Assembly: GCA_021014325.1 (NCBI GenBank)
Contig: CM037472.1
Coordinates: forward strand, 10,540,001 to 10,604,000
DNA from: Plazaster borealis
Lineage: Eukaryota; Echinodermata; Asteroidea; Forcipulatida; Labidiasteridae
DNA: 64,000 nucleotides
Direction: 5' to 3'
Below the pieces are notes generated by a model. The model did no database searches, was not told the DNA's origin, and saw only the letters and a program-made list of their open reading frames with translations. Shown here piece by piece: positions 1 to 10,745 of the stretch. A program made the translations under genes and the position numbers. Positions within the stretch are counted from its first letter, which is position 1. Every line of letters begins with the position of its first letter.

Positions 1-460
1 TAAGTGATAGGTCCATGAACTTGAATCCACTAAAAAAAAGGTCACCATTATAAGCGATATTTTCATGAACTTGAAACCACTACAACACAGTACCTTTATA
101 AGTGATTAATTTTAAACTACTTAACACCACTACAACATGAGTCATTGTTAAAGGCGAATAATTTAAACATCTTAAAACCACCACAACATAGGTCTGTTAT
201 AAGCGATGTTCATGAACTTGAAACCACTACAACAAGGTCACCGTTATAAGCAATATTTTCATGGACTGGAAACCACTATCAACACAGTACCGTTATAAGC
301 GATTAATTTTAAATTACTTATCACCACTACAACATGAGTCATTGTTAAAGGCGATTAATTTAAACATCTTAAAACCACTACAACATAAGTCTGTTTCATG
401 AACATGATACCACTACAACAAGGTAACCGTTATAATCGATATGTTCATGAACTGAAAACC
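1..460. repeat. Tandem repeat array, ~200 bp higher-order period of ~50 bp units (runs off the left edge)
   Basis: Phrases such as ACCACTACAACA and GTTATAAGCGAT recur about every 50 bp. Larger blocks (GAGTCATTGTTAAAGGCG at about 138 and 338) repeat about every 200 bp. The window starts inside the array. Confidence 0.8.
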
Positions 461-570
461 CATTGTCTATACTTCCGGATCTTCCATCTGTTCCTTGCCT
501 TTTCCTTCAGCAACTCTTCCACCTGACTGATGTTGTGTGGTTAACAATAATCCCCTAAAAATGCCAAGGT
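461..570. repeat. Local duplicate of 1430-1565
   Basis: About 110 bp beginning CATTGTCTATACTTCCGGAT is repeated at 1430-1565 with small indels, so a segment next to the left array was duplicated. Confidence 0.85.
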
Positions 571-983
571 CGAACCGTCAGGCCATTTGCACCCCACTAC
601 AATTTATACATAAGATCGTTTTTCTCATTAAAAATACCATGGTTGCTATGGCAGCTCATCGGGAACCACCACGCAAGCGTTCCGAGTGGGTAATCATCCG
701 TTGCTATGAGAGATACCGAAAAGTACAGGAATGGTCGATCCACATTAGTGAAAAGGACTTGTGGATCCCTGATGGTTTAGCAGAGTGTTTCTCCATCGAT
801 GCAGATGAATCAGTAGAAAGGATAATCATCGAGAAACAAATGAATATAGATTCAAACTAATATAGTGATGACAAAATCAGGCACCATACTTTACACGGTG
901 ACGTACGGTACAGGCAGTATCCTCCACGCCCCCCCCGCCCAATTTCCTCCGTACCTCTCCCCGGCCCAATTTCATTTAGCTGC

Positions 984-1369
984 TTAAAGGGTCTGTTTAC
1001 GTTTGGTAAAGACTCTGAAAATAAATGGCCATTAAAACTTACTTGGTAAGAAGTACAGCAGCTTTGAATAGTATAATGCATTTTGAGAATCTTTTCACTT
1101 TGAAGTACTGCAGTTATGGAAAAAGATATCGCTTTTTATCTCCCCAAATTTGAATCTGAGAAGCGTTACTGCAGTAACGTTTCTCAGATTGTGTGTTCCA
1201 ATTGCAGATTATACTTCCTGATCGGTGGAAATAACCGCTCTAGATTTTCGGCAATATCTCAAAAACGCTAACACCTTTTGAAATGAAATTTTAGCTAGTT
1301 TTATGATATATTATGTAGAATTGAAACAAACAGTGGGTTCCAATTACCAAACGTATACAATCCCTTTAA
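984..1369 (+). mobile_element. MITE family A copy
   Basis: Terminal inverted repeats related to TTAAAGGCATCGTACACGTT and its reverse complement flank about 385 bp. Inside is a hairpin, GAGAAGCGTTACTGCAGTAA and continuing, centred on CTGCAG. Similar copies occur at 9893, 12809, 34558, 46408 and 51352. Confidence 0.85.
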
Positions 1370-1429
1370 GTATCAAATACAGCTGGTTACATCACCTGGT
1401 TATATATGTCAATTCCTACCACCCCCAAC

Positions 1430-1565
1430 CCCATTGTCTATACTTCCGGATCTTCCACCTTTCTGTTCCTTGCCTTTCCCTTCAGCAACTCTTCCACCTG
1501 ACTGATGTTGTGTGGTTAAAAATCAGCCCCTTAAAAAAAACCAAGTTCGTTTTTTCTCATTAAAA
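1430..1565. repeat. Local duplicate of 461-570
   Basis: Second copy of the CTTCCGGATCTTCCA segment, immediately before the large minisatellite. Confidence 0.85.
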
Positions 1566-1694
1566 ATACCGAGTTGCATTAACCAGAGAAGACTCGCTAT
1601 TCATTGCACGGAAGTTCGATCGCAAATTGAGTCAAGTCGACACATATACATATATCACGTACCGTCTGATGTGCAACATGTTCATATAGCCCGA

Positions 1695-3780
1695 AGCCTA
1701 AATGTAGACTGCTGCTTAAATGTAGATTGGTACCTACATGTAGACTGGTACCTAAATGTAGACTGGTACCTAAATGTAGACTGGTACCTAAATGTAGACT
1801 GGTACCTAAATGTAGATTTGTACCTAAATGTAGACTGGTACCTAAATGAAGACTGGTTTTTAATGTAGACTGGTACCTAAATGTAGACTGGTTTTTAATG
1901 CAGACTGGTGCCTAAATGTAGACTGGTACCTAAATGAAGACTGGTACCTAAATGTAGACTGGTACCTAAATGTAGACTGGTACCTAAATGTAGATTGGTA
2001 CCTAAATGTAGACTGGTACCTAAATGTAGACTGGTTTTTAATGTAGACTGGTACCTAAATGTAGACTGGTTTTTAATGCAGACTGGTACCTAAATGTAGA
2101 CTGGTACCTAAATGTAGACTGGTACCTAAATGTAGACTGGTACCTAAATGTAGACTGGTACCTAAATGTAGACTGGTACCTAAATGTAGATTGGTACCTA
2201 AATGTAGACTGGTACCTAAATGAAGACTGGTTTTTAATGTAGACTGGTACCTAAATGTAGACTGGTTTTTAATGCAGACTGGTGCCTAAATGTAGACTGG
2301 TACCTAAATGAAGACTGGTACCTAAATGTAGACTGGTACCTAAATGTAGACTGGTACCTAAATGTAGACTGGTACCTAAATGTAGACTGGTACCTAAATG
2401 TAGACTGGTACCTAAATTAAGACTGGTACCTAAATGTAGACTGGTACCTAAATGTAGACTGGTACCTAAATGTAGACTGGTACCTAAATTAAGACTGGTA
2501 CCTAAATGTAGACTGGTACCTAAATGTAGACTGGTACCTAAATGTAGACTGGTACCTAAATGTAGACTGGTACCTAAATGTAGACTGGTACCTAAATGTA
2601 GATTTGTACCTAAATGTAGACTGGTACCTAAATGAAGACTGGTTTTTAATGTAGACTGGTACCTAAATGTAGACTGGTTTTTAATGCAGACTGGTGCCTA
2701 AATGTAGACTGGTACCTAAATGAAGACTGGTACCTAAATGTAGACTGGTACCTAAATGTAGACTGGTACCTAAATGTAGATTGGTACCTAAATGTAGACT
2801 GGTACCTAAATGTAGACTGGTTTTTAATGTAGACTGGTACCTAAATGTAGACTGGTTTTTAATGCAGACTGGTACCTAAATGTAGACTGGTACCTAAATG
2901 TAGACTGGTACCTAAATGTAGACTGGTACCTAAATGTAGACTGGTACCTAAATGTAGACTGGTACCTAAATGTAGATTGGTACCTAAATGTAGACTGGTA
3001 CCTAAATGAAGACTGGTTTTTAATGTAGACTGGTACCTAAATGTAGACTGGTTTTTAATGCAGACTGGTGCCTAAATGTAGACTGGTACCTAAATGAAGA
3101 CTGGTACCTAAATGTAGACTGGTACCTAAATGTAGACTGGTACCTAAATGTAGATTGGTACCTACATGTAGACTGGTACCTAAATGTAGACTGGTTTTTA
3201 ATGTAGACTGGTACCTAAATGTAGACTGGTTTTTAATGCAGACTGGTACCTAAATGTAGACTGGTACCTAAATGTAGACTGGTACCTAAATGTAGACTGG
3301 TACCTAAATTAAGACTGGTACCTAAATGTAGACTGGTACCTAAATGTAGACTGGTACCTAAATGTAGACTGGTACCTAAATGAAGACTGGTACCTAAATG
3401 TAGACTGGTACCTAAATGTAGACTGGTACCTAAATGTAGATTGGTACCTAAATGTAGACTGGTACCTAAATGTAGACTGGTTTTTAATGTAGACTGGTAC
3501 CTAAATGTAGACTGGTTTTTAATGCAGACTGGTACCTAAATGTAGACTGGTACCTAAATGTAGACTGGTACCTAAATTAAGACTGGTACCTAAATGTAGA
3601 CTGGTACCTAAATGTAGACTGGTACCTAAATGTAGACTGGTACCTAAATGTAGACTGGTATCTAAATGTAGACTGGTTTTTAATGTAGACTGGTACCTAA
3701 ATGTAGACTGGTTTTTAATGTAGACTGGTACCTAAATGTAGATTGGTACCTAAATGTAGACTGGTACCTAAATGTAGACT
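1695..3780. repeat. Minisatellite, 18 bp unit CTGGTACCTAAATGTAGA, about 115 copies
   Basis: The region is made of 18 bp units, each with a GGTACC palindrome, interspersed with 17 bp variants (CTGGTTTTTAATGTAGA) and TGAAGA or TTAAGA variants. Groups of variants recur in the same order at about 1847, 2221, 2633 and 3007, giving a higher-order repeat of about 374-412 bp. One frame is open in pure 18-mer stretches (WYLNVD repeats), but the 17-mers break it, so it is not treated as coding. Confidence 0.97.
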
Positions 3781-3786
3781 ATTTTT

Positions 3787-4050
3787 GAAAAGTTTCACTT
3801 TGAATTAATGTGGTTATGGAAAAAGATATCATTTTTAACGTTACTGTCAGTAACATTTCTCAGATTGTGTATTCCAATTACGGATTATTATTCCTGCGTG
3901 GACATAACTGCTCCGGATTTTCGGCGACATCTCAAAAACGCGACCACCCTTTGAAATGCAATTTTCACAGGTTAATTTTATTGTATATCTGTGTAAAAGA
4001 TTAAAACAATCGAACGGTTCCGAAAACCAAAGGTATACTTTCCCTTTAAA
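3787..4050 (+). mobile_element. MITE family A copy, 5'-truncated
   Basis: It begins in the middle of the family A sequence exactly where the minisatellite ends, and keeps the central hairpin and the right terminus. Confidence 0.75.
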
Positions 4051-4179
4051 GCAACTTTTCGCCCTCATAAAAATATACGTACAACCGAAATCTCAGCGTG
4101 CTATATTATCTCATTCCAGTTGAAATCATCCGATGCGTCTATCCACTCCCATAATATTTTCCCCCTTTTTTGTGTGCAA

Positions 4180-4640
4180 AAAACAGTTAATCGCCTGACG
4201 TTTCGACTCTAGCAGAGTCTTTCTCAAAGGCTAAATGACAACACAACACACATGAACAGGTATACAAGTGTAACAGAAGCAATCAAGTGGAAATACATGA
4301 ATAGAGAGAGAGAGGCAGAGAGCACACAGAAAAGGGGAGTGGTAAACAATGAATAGCGAGACAAGGGTGGGGGATTGGAGGGAAGGGGCTGGTTTGACCA
4401 CAAGAAGTTGGAAACACAAAGGACAAGATCAAAGGTGGAAAGAGGGAGAAAAAGTAATTAATTAGTGAATGAGGCAGGTTAAAAAAGGGGGGATATCTGT
4501 GGGGAAAAGGAGAAGGCAAAGACAAAAGGTTATTAGTAATTTCCTGTTCATGTGTGTTGTGTTGTCATTTAGCCTTCGAGAAAGACTCTGCTAGGGTTGA
4601 AACGTCGGGCCATTAACTATTTTTTGTATTCATACCATAG
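4180..4640. mobile_element. Inverted-repeat element with ~60-80 bp arms
   Basis: The arm containing CTAGCAGAGTCTTTCTC at 4185-4265 is inverted at 4550-4625 (GAGAAAGACTCTGCTAG). A purine-rich spacer with GAGA repeats lies between. Single arms of the same sequence occur at 17197-17250 and 21315-21375. Confidence 0.8.
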
Positions 4641-4961
4641 GTAATTTTGGTTGGTAAGCAGTTTGCAACAGCTAATTCTATTTTCCCATAATTCGTGTGT
4701 GTGGCTACCGTTCAATTCTGTTCATATTTTAGCAACGTCATCCTTCAACAATACACATCCTGCCCAGCCACCTGCTGTCTGAAGTGTCATCATTATCGAA
4801 ATTATTGCACTTAATAAATTATAATAATCGCATAATCAGCCTCTATGATGGTGTTTTCGTGCTGATAGTCTCTAATGACTCGATTTGACCTTAATTATAC
4901 GAAAAAGTATGGCATTGGAACGTGATGGGATTGTGCCATTGTATAGATAATATACAAGCAT

Positions 4962-5194
4962 GGAATTCGGCACACAGAAGTCAGAGAATGTCATGAGAAA
5001 GATATTTGGCTATCGCAGATTTGTCACTTTGAAAACAAAAAGGTTCAACAACAAGCAATTGCAGCCATTTTGACAATTTTGAAGATTGCTTGTTATTCTA
5101 TATCTATATGTTTTTTCAAAGGACAAATCTGCGATGGCCCTACAGCCAAATATCTTGCTCGTGACATTCTCTGTGACTGTGTGGCAAATTCCAT
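4962..5194. mobile_element. MITE-like inverted repeat, ~80 bp arms
   Basis: The left arm with CAGAGAATGTCATGAGAAAG and AAATATTTGGC-type sequence pairs with the right arm ending CATTCTCTGTGACTGTGTGG. The overlapping small open frames are explained by the inverted structure. Confidence 0.8.
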
Positions 5195-5513
5195 ACTCGT
5201 ATCATCAAAGGCACAATTCCCCCAAATATTTCCCCTATCTGCCCCCACTCTAACAGCACTATAGGGAGGATCGCCCTTCGCAGTTGTTTGAAGTGACACG
5301 GTACGAATAAATACATTATTATATCAATTTATGACTCTGTTCGTTTCGATAAACATGAAGACATTTATGTTTAATAAAATATCAAAAAGGCAACAGTAAA
5401 AATTTGTTTGCCGATTGCGGATTCTACTGAGTGATTATGTACCTGTTATGTGCCATGCCGCTCGTTGATCGGTGCTGTTCCAAGTAAGCTCAATCTTAAT
5501 TTAGTTGTTACTG

Positions 5514-5654
5514 CACTGCAAAAACTGGGGTGTTAAAATTGACAGCATTGGTGTTATTTAACACCCTATGGTGTTAATTTTGATTCTCTCTTGGGTATCT
5601 TTATGTGAAAACACTCATGGTGTCAATTTTAACACCCCACTTTTTTTTGCAGTG
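5514..5654. mobile_element. Short MITE with CACTGCAAAAA termini
   Basis: CACTGCAAAAACTGGGGTGT at the left is inverted at the right as ACACCCCAC...TTTTGCAGTG. The interior is rich in GGTGTTAA motifs. Confidence 0.85.
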
Positions 5655-5931
5655 TGTAATCCCACCGAGGGGATAGCTCAAAGGATCGTTTTTGTCTTTA
5701 ACCCATCTTGTTGTTTTACAATTTTTACTCAAAACCCTCAATTTTAATGAGGGCCGCTGTTAGCAAAAGCTGACATATTTTAATATTTCCATTTTTATAA
5801 CCACATCATACACACTGGTCAGCTCATCATAAAATGCCCTGATATCCAAAGCTAGCAGATATTGAGCTTACTATTCCGAAAACTATAACGTTATTTCACT
5901 AATATAATAATTGTATTTTTCTTTTCAACAG

Positions 5932-6123
5932 GTACTCTGATAGCGGGTTTCAGCATCTTCTGTTGCAATGGAGTTCCCCAAGGCACGACAAAGAAAGATG
6001 AGCTTATGAACTCTGTCTGTACCAACGCATGCGTAGCTATAGCCCAACTCTTCACCATCACATTCCTGCTCGTTGGTTGGATATGGAGTGTCACGTGGGG
6101 TATCTTCATGGTCGAATTCGCAA
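5932..6123 (+). CDS. SPEC3: SPEC3/STUM-family membrane protein, internal exon (partial gene)
   Basis: After a good acceptor (TTTTCAACAG) the phase-1 frame encodes TLIAGFSIFCCNG, a hydrophilic loop, then CVAIAQLFTITFLLVGWIWS and VTWGIFMVEFA up to donor GTAAGA. The GWIWS-x-x-WG signature next to a hydrophobic segment, after an AGFSxFCC segment, is typical of the SPEC3/STUM (stum homologue) family of small two-pass membrane proteins. Sea urchin SPEC3 is linked to ectodermal ciliogenesis, and fly Stum to mechanosensory neurons. The preceding exon, expected to encode the first hydrophobic segment, was not found to the left and may be outside the window. Family assignment is from memory of the motif. 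Confidence 0.72.
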
Positions 6124-6307
6124 GTAAGACACAACATTATCCTGTTTTTTGTGCTTTTTATTTTTGCAAAGAGAATAACCTTTTCCCCTCAACATGAAAT
6201 CCTCGTGGCTCGGATTGGATGCTCAAATTTTAGTCGAGTAGCCATGTTGGGAATTGACAAATAAATAATTGGGGTGGGGTGGGGCTTAGGCTATTTACCA
6301 ATTTGTA

Positions 6308-6466
6308 TACCACGCCCGATATGGGGCCAGAGGGTATCCCCCAATGTTCCCATACTTTACACACTACTTTCCTCTTGTAAAGAAGTACCCCCTCTAAAAT
6401 CCTCTAAAGAATTCCTGAGATTCCCAGAACACAATGAAGACACAACAGGGAGGTACATCATGCCCC
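6308..6466 (-). mobile_element. MITE family with ACCATGCCCAATATGG-type termini
   Basis: The sequence is the inverse of 40182-40337 (shared blocks CCTCTAAAATCCTCTAAAGA and CTGAGATTCC). A third, shorter copy is at 28097-28165. Confidence 0.75.
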
Positions 6467-6663
6467 ATATCAAGCACCAATTCAAAAGCCAATTTGGCTA
6501 ACTACAATGTATGGTACAAGTTGATGTAGTGAACCTTAATTATGCCTTATGGAATGGTCTGGGCTTACTGCAGCACTGGCAAACAGAAAATAGTGGAAAT
6601 GACAAGAGATTGTGTTGAGATACACATCTCTGCATTGGGAAAAAAAAGAAATACAAAGTAGAG

Positions 6664-6858
6664 ACTTTGCATGGTGGAGATACAATCTAGTAAGGTTTGC
6701 AGTAACACCATGTACATGAGTAGGATTTGAAACTTTGCATGGTGGAGATACAATCTAGTAAGGTTTGCAGTAACACCATGTACATGAGTAGGATTTGAAA
6801 CTTTGCATGGTGGAGATACAATCTAGTAAGGTTTGCAGTAACACCATGTACATAATCT
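6664..6858. repeat. 68 bp tandem repeat, about 2.9 copies
   Basis: ACTTTGCATGGTGGAGATAC recurs at 6664, 6732 and 6800 with almost no divergence, indicating recent duplication. Confidence 0.95.
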
Positions 6859-6967
6859 CTCCTTATGAGAGTGTGGTGGTTCTGAAAAATCACGCAAGAC
6901 CGCCGGACTTGTCCAGTCATAAGTTTACTGGCATGACACCAAAACTACTGGCCTCGGGCGCTGGGTC

Positions 6968-7136
6968 CTTTTCATAGAGCTGCAAAAAGTAGCTAACCAC
7001 AATCAAAATATGCTTACCAGAATACGGTTACCAGCCAAAATACCATTTCAAATGTACCATTTGTGACTGGTATCCTGCTTCTCTTTCGCTTTATAGCAGA
7101 AAAGTGTTGAGCAAATTTTGCTGCTTAAAACTCTGC
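6968..7136. mobile_element. MITE family C copy (diverged)
   Basis: It contains TTCATAGAGCTGCAAAAAGT, AATACCATTT and GTGACTGGTATCCTGCTT in the order of the CCCAATTTCATAGAGCTGCT family. Confidence 0.75.
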
Positions 7137-7398
7137 ATGATGCCATCGAACTGTAGTCAACTGTCCGTTTTTAACTAAATAATCAGTACTCCGCCATTTA
7201 TTTTTAATCAATTTTTTTAAACATTCCCATCTACACCTAGCCAACATGGTAAATGTCTTGTTATCATCCGGGGTCTTTTTCACACACAAAAAAATCCACC
7301 AATGACCAGCTCTCCCGGAATTCCCACAGTTACTTGACCTTGGGGTCAATAGCCACTACTGGGTGAAATGAACCATATAGTTTCCAGATGGCTTTTTG

Positions 7399-7694
7399 CT
7401 GTATACTTGTACAATGACTGTAAGCAGTGACATGGTGGTTTATTTGGATGAATTGAGTAGGGTCCATATCTAATGGTTTGGGCCATTTGAAAGTGATTGG
7501 GTTCTCCACAAAAACGAATTACACGCTAATACGAACGGACAGTAGCCTACTGTCCGATGGCGTAAGCGTGTGATTTTTTTTAATGGTGTCACACAGGGTT
7601 TTAGCCCAAACCATTTGATATGGACCCTACTCAATTCATCCAAATAAACAACCATGTCACTGCTTACAGTCATTGTACAAGTATACAGAAGCAG
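7399..7694. mobile_element. MITE with ~85 bp terminal inverted repeats and nested central palindrome
   Basis: The left arm 7400-7483 (TGTATACTTGTACAATGACT onward) is inverted at 7604-7688 with few mismatches. At 7536-7556 lies CGGACAGTAG-C-CTACTGTCCG. It lies between the two SPEC3-like exons. Confidence 0.9.
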
Positions 7695-7743
7695 CTCTAT
7701 AAAACTGGGCACTGATGATGTTTTCAATTTTGTTATGTTACAG

Positions 7744-7819
7744 TGGAATACAGGAAATACAGGAGGAACGAAAAGAAGATAACGACAGCCAAGGCCGTCA
7801 CCAAGGCGTTCATGGGGAT
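7744..7819 (+). CDS. SPEC3: Probable next exon of the SPEC3/STUM-like gene
   Basis: A good acceptor (TTATGTTACAG) and donor (GTGAGT) bracket 76 nt. Joined in phase to the exon ending at 6123 it encodes MEYRKYRRNEKKITTAKAVT and KAFMG, a basic tail directly after the membrane segment as expected for a cytosolic C-terminus. No homology beyond this is recognised, and no terminal exon with a stop was identified. Confidence 0.5.
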
Positions 7820-8614
7820 GTGAGTCGGGGCCCCGTTCCTATTAAGTGGATTGCATTATGCATAAGTGGATTGCATTATGCACAGAGTAGTGCATCACCT
7901 TTACGCTGAGCTCTCACGGTGAATATTAACTGCGGGCCGCAAGGCTACCTGTCGCGAGGTGGAGAGTGGCGACATCAAGTAGTTTAGCCTTCCACTGTGT
8001 TTGTGAACCGAAGGTGTTATTGTTAACGAACAAGGGAATAATAACAAGCTCCATTAGGCTGTCGAGACACGGCGAGATACCAATGTTTAAATGTTTTATT
8101 ATAGCTTTGGCCTTCTACGCTTCCGTAGCCTTCAAACTATACATGTTTTGCCGTAGCCATCCATCGTTATACGAATGACGTCACATCAACGGGAATATAG
8201 CAATAATTTTTGTTGGACCGTCCAACTATAATGTCAAATTGTCACAAAGATGTCAGCACTTTTGCTTCTTGTTCGTAAAGTTGAGCTTTGTTTCTCCCGT
8301 AGATTTAGAAAGATGGTATTTGGTAAAGAAAAACCTAGGTACATAATATACACGTTTTAATTTGGTTGTAATAAAGTGATTTTGTCATGAAACGATAAAG
8401 GAATCAAATGGGTTCAAGCTGTTTTCACGAAACTTGCCTAAGCAAGAACAAAACTTACTTAATTACAAAACAAATTGGTAACCAAAAAGTAACATTAATA
8501 CAATGTAAAGCTGCGTGTAATTTACCACCCAATTACGCTTAGCAAATTACTATATTTCGTTAAGCAATCGCTTCAGCTTTAATTTCTTTACGAAATAGAT
8601 TAAGCATATTTATA

Positions 8615-8785
8615 GGGCCCGATTTCATAGAGCTGTTTAAAAGTAGCTCAGCATAAAACGATACTGCTTACCATAATAAGGTTACCAGCCAAAATACTAT
8701 CTCACATGTATCGTCTTTGACTGGTTTCCTGCTTAGTTTTGCTTGGTAGAAAATTGTTAAACACGCAGCTCCATGAAATTGGGCC
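8615..8785. mobile_element. MITE family C copy
   Basis: GGGCCCGATTTCATAGAGCT at the left is inverted as CAGCTCCATGAAATTGGGCC at the right. Confidence 0.88.
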
Positions 8786-9003
8786 GTAGTGAGTGTTCCC
8801 CCAGGCTGATGAACTGAGCGAGGTGGTAACAAATTCAAATTGATGTTTGAAGCAAAGTGTACATGTACATCCTGCAAACTGACAATGTGCAGCACTCATA
8901 CAAAAAATGCAATGATTCATCCAAATGTGAGGTCAAGGAAAAAGCTCTTCAATTACACAGAATGACCATTCTCGATTCGTTTTTTCCTGTATAGCTAATG
9001 TGT

Positions 9004-9155
9004 GATTATAAGCACTGTACACTCAGTGCTTTCCAGAGTCCTGCATAAAAAAACCCACTGGCATAATAGGACTCGGGTGGGATTCAAACTCAAAAACCCT
9101 GCAATAGAGCAGATATCTTACAACTGGACCACCGAGCGTGCCCTGCGACAAGAAG
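9004..9155. repeat. Dispersed repeat with tRNA-like B-box sequence
   Basis: It shares TGGGATTCAAACTCAA-type and AGTGCTTTCC/AGTCCTGC blocks with 30735-30900 and 56638-56790, a short interspersed element family. Confidence 0.65.
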
Positions 9156-9161
9156 CCAGCA

Positions 9162-9360
9162 GGGCCCAATTTAAAAAAAGCTGCTTAAGCACAGAATATT
9201 GCTCAACAAATTTCTGCTTAGCAGAATTGAGCAGGATACCAGTCACAGATTGTACATGTGACATGGTAGTTTGGCTGGTAACCATATTTCGGTAAGCATA
9301 ATTTTGTTGTGCTTAGCTTATTTTTGTTCTTAAGTTAAGCAGCTCTATGAAATTGGGCCC
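9162..9360. mobile_element. MITE family C copy
   Basis: GGGCCCAATTT...GCTGCTTAAGCA at the left and TTAAGCAGCTCTATGAAATTGGGCCC-type end at the right. Confidence 0.9.
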
Positions 9361-9892
9361 AGTTCGTATCCTGTACTTAGTGATACGATGTATCAAACAG
9401 TCTGTATAATGAGAAATACTTATCAATAGGCCCTAATTAGGGGTTATTAGAAAGCTCCTATTCTCATCTATTCTCATCTCACCGAGACGTTGATATTGGT
9501 AAAATATGAGCGAGGTTGGCATTGGGAGTAGGGGGTGGGTTACCTCGCGTCTGAATGGGAAGGGGGAACACTGTCCGGTAAATTAAAAATGTTTAACACA
9601 CTCCTTGTCAGGGAATGATTTCGTCCATCAACTTTGCATAGCAAAATTATTTTGGCTGGACAGATTTTGTGCACACTGAATGCTAAATTATGAGTAGCAA
9701 ATTATGATTTTTGAGCAGCAACTGCTAAAAGGGAAATCGTTCACTGCTTGTGATTAACATCATGTTTTCCCCAATAATATAGAGCTTTACAATTGACATC
9801 ATTTCCTTTAATTTACTTTAAATTTAAAGTTACTTAAAATATTGATATTTATCACCATCTGCTTGTTTAATGTTTGTTATTTTTGCTTGGTT

Positions 9893-10276
9893 TTAAAGGC
9901 ATCGTACACGTTTGGTAATGACTCTTGTAATTAATGGCAATACAAATCTAATTGGTAAAAAGTACAGCAGCTTTGGATAGTGAGAAAATTTTCGCTTCGA
10001 AGTACTGCGGTTATGGAAAAACTAATCACCTTTTATCCCCCAAAACATTTGAATCTAAGAAGCATTACTGCAGTAACGCTTCTCAGAGTGTATTCCAATG
10101 CAGATTATTCTTCCTGCGTGGACATTACGGCTCCAGATTTTCGGTAATATCTCAAAAACGCTACCACCTTTTAAAATGAAACTTTCACAGGTTAGTCTTA
10201 TGGTATATATCTACAACTATACAGGTTTGAAACAAACAATAGGCTCCAATTACCAAACGTAACGATGCATTTAAAG
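9893..10276 (+). mobile_element. MITE family A copy
   Basis: It runs from TTAAAGGCATCGTACACGTT to ACCAAACGTAACGATGCATTTAA with the central GCATTACTGCAGTAACGCTT hairpin. Confidence 0.88.
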
Positions 10277-10745
10277 TGGTTGACTAAAGTACGGTATAAG
10301 AACGGCATCGGACTTGATTTCATCGTTGGTCGATCGATCGAGATTGATTTATTGACTATTAAACGATAAACAGACTGATTGACCAACGTTCATTGGTTGT
10401 TTGATCGGTGCATTCGATGAATGATTGGTTGATTTGTTTTGGGCCGATTGAATGGTTGATTGATGATCAATTTGTGATCAGTTATTTTCCGGTACTGATT
10501 AATGAGCTTGAATGATTGTTGGTTGATGGTGGAACACTCGATCAATGAGGTCATAATCAACTTATTGATTTATTGAATTGCTGATTGGATGATTGATTGA
10601 TATTTATAAGTATATTTTTAATTGACAAACCACATGATTGGTGGATTTATAGTTAATAGATTTGATAAGGCACCTGATTTTTAATATAGTTGATTGACTG
10701 GTAATAATTACAAATATTCTAAACTATTGACTATTTGGTCGATTT
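10277..10745. repeat. Degenerate GATT/TTGA-rich simple repeat
   Basis: About 470 bp is dominated by imperfect TGAT, ATTG and TTGA tetranucleotides. From 10746 to about 11600 I see only AT-rich sequence with a 21 bp direct repeat near 10970-11010. Confidence 0.7.

Noticed and set aside
537..860. 107-codon plus-strand frame near the left edge
   Set aside because: No recognisable family, no splice-site support, and its start lies in a locally duplicated segment.
1512..1868. 118-codon frame with WYLNVD repeats in the minisatellite
   Set aside because: An 18 bp repeat without stops in one frame gives this automatically; 17 bp variant units break the frame soon after, and no start context or family supports it.
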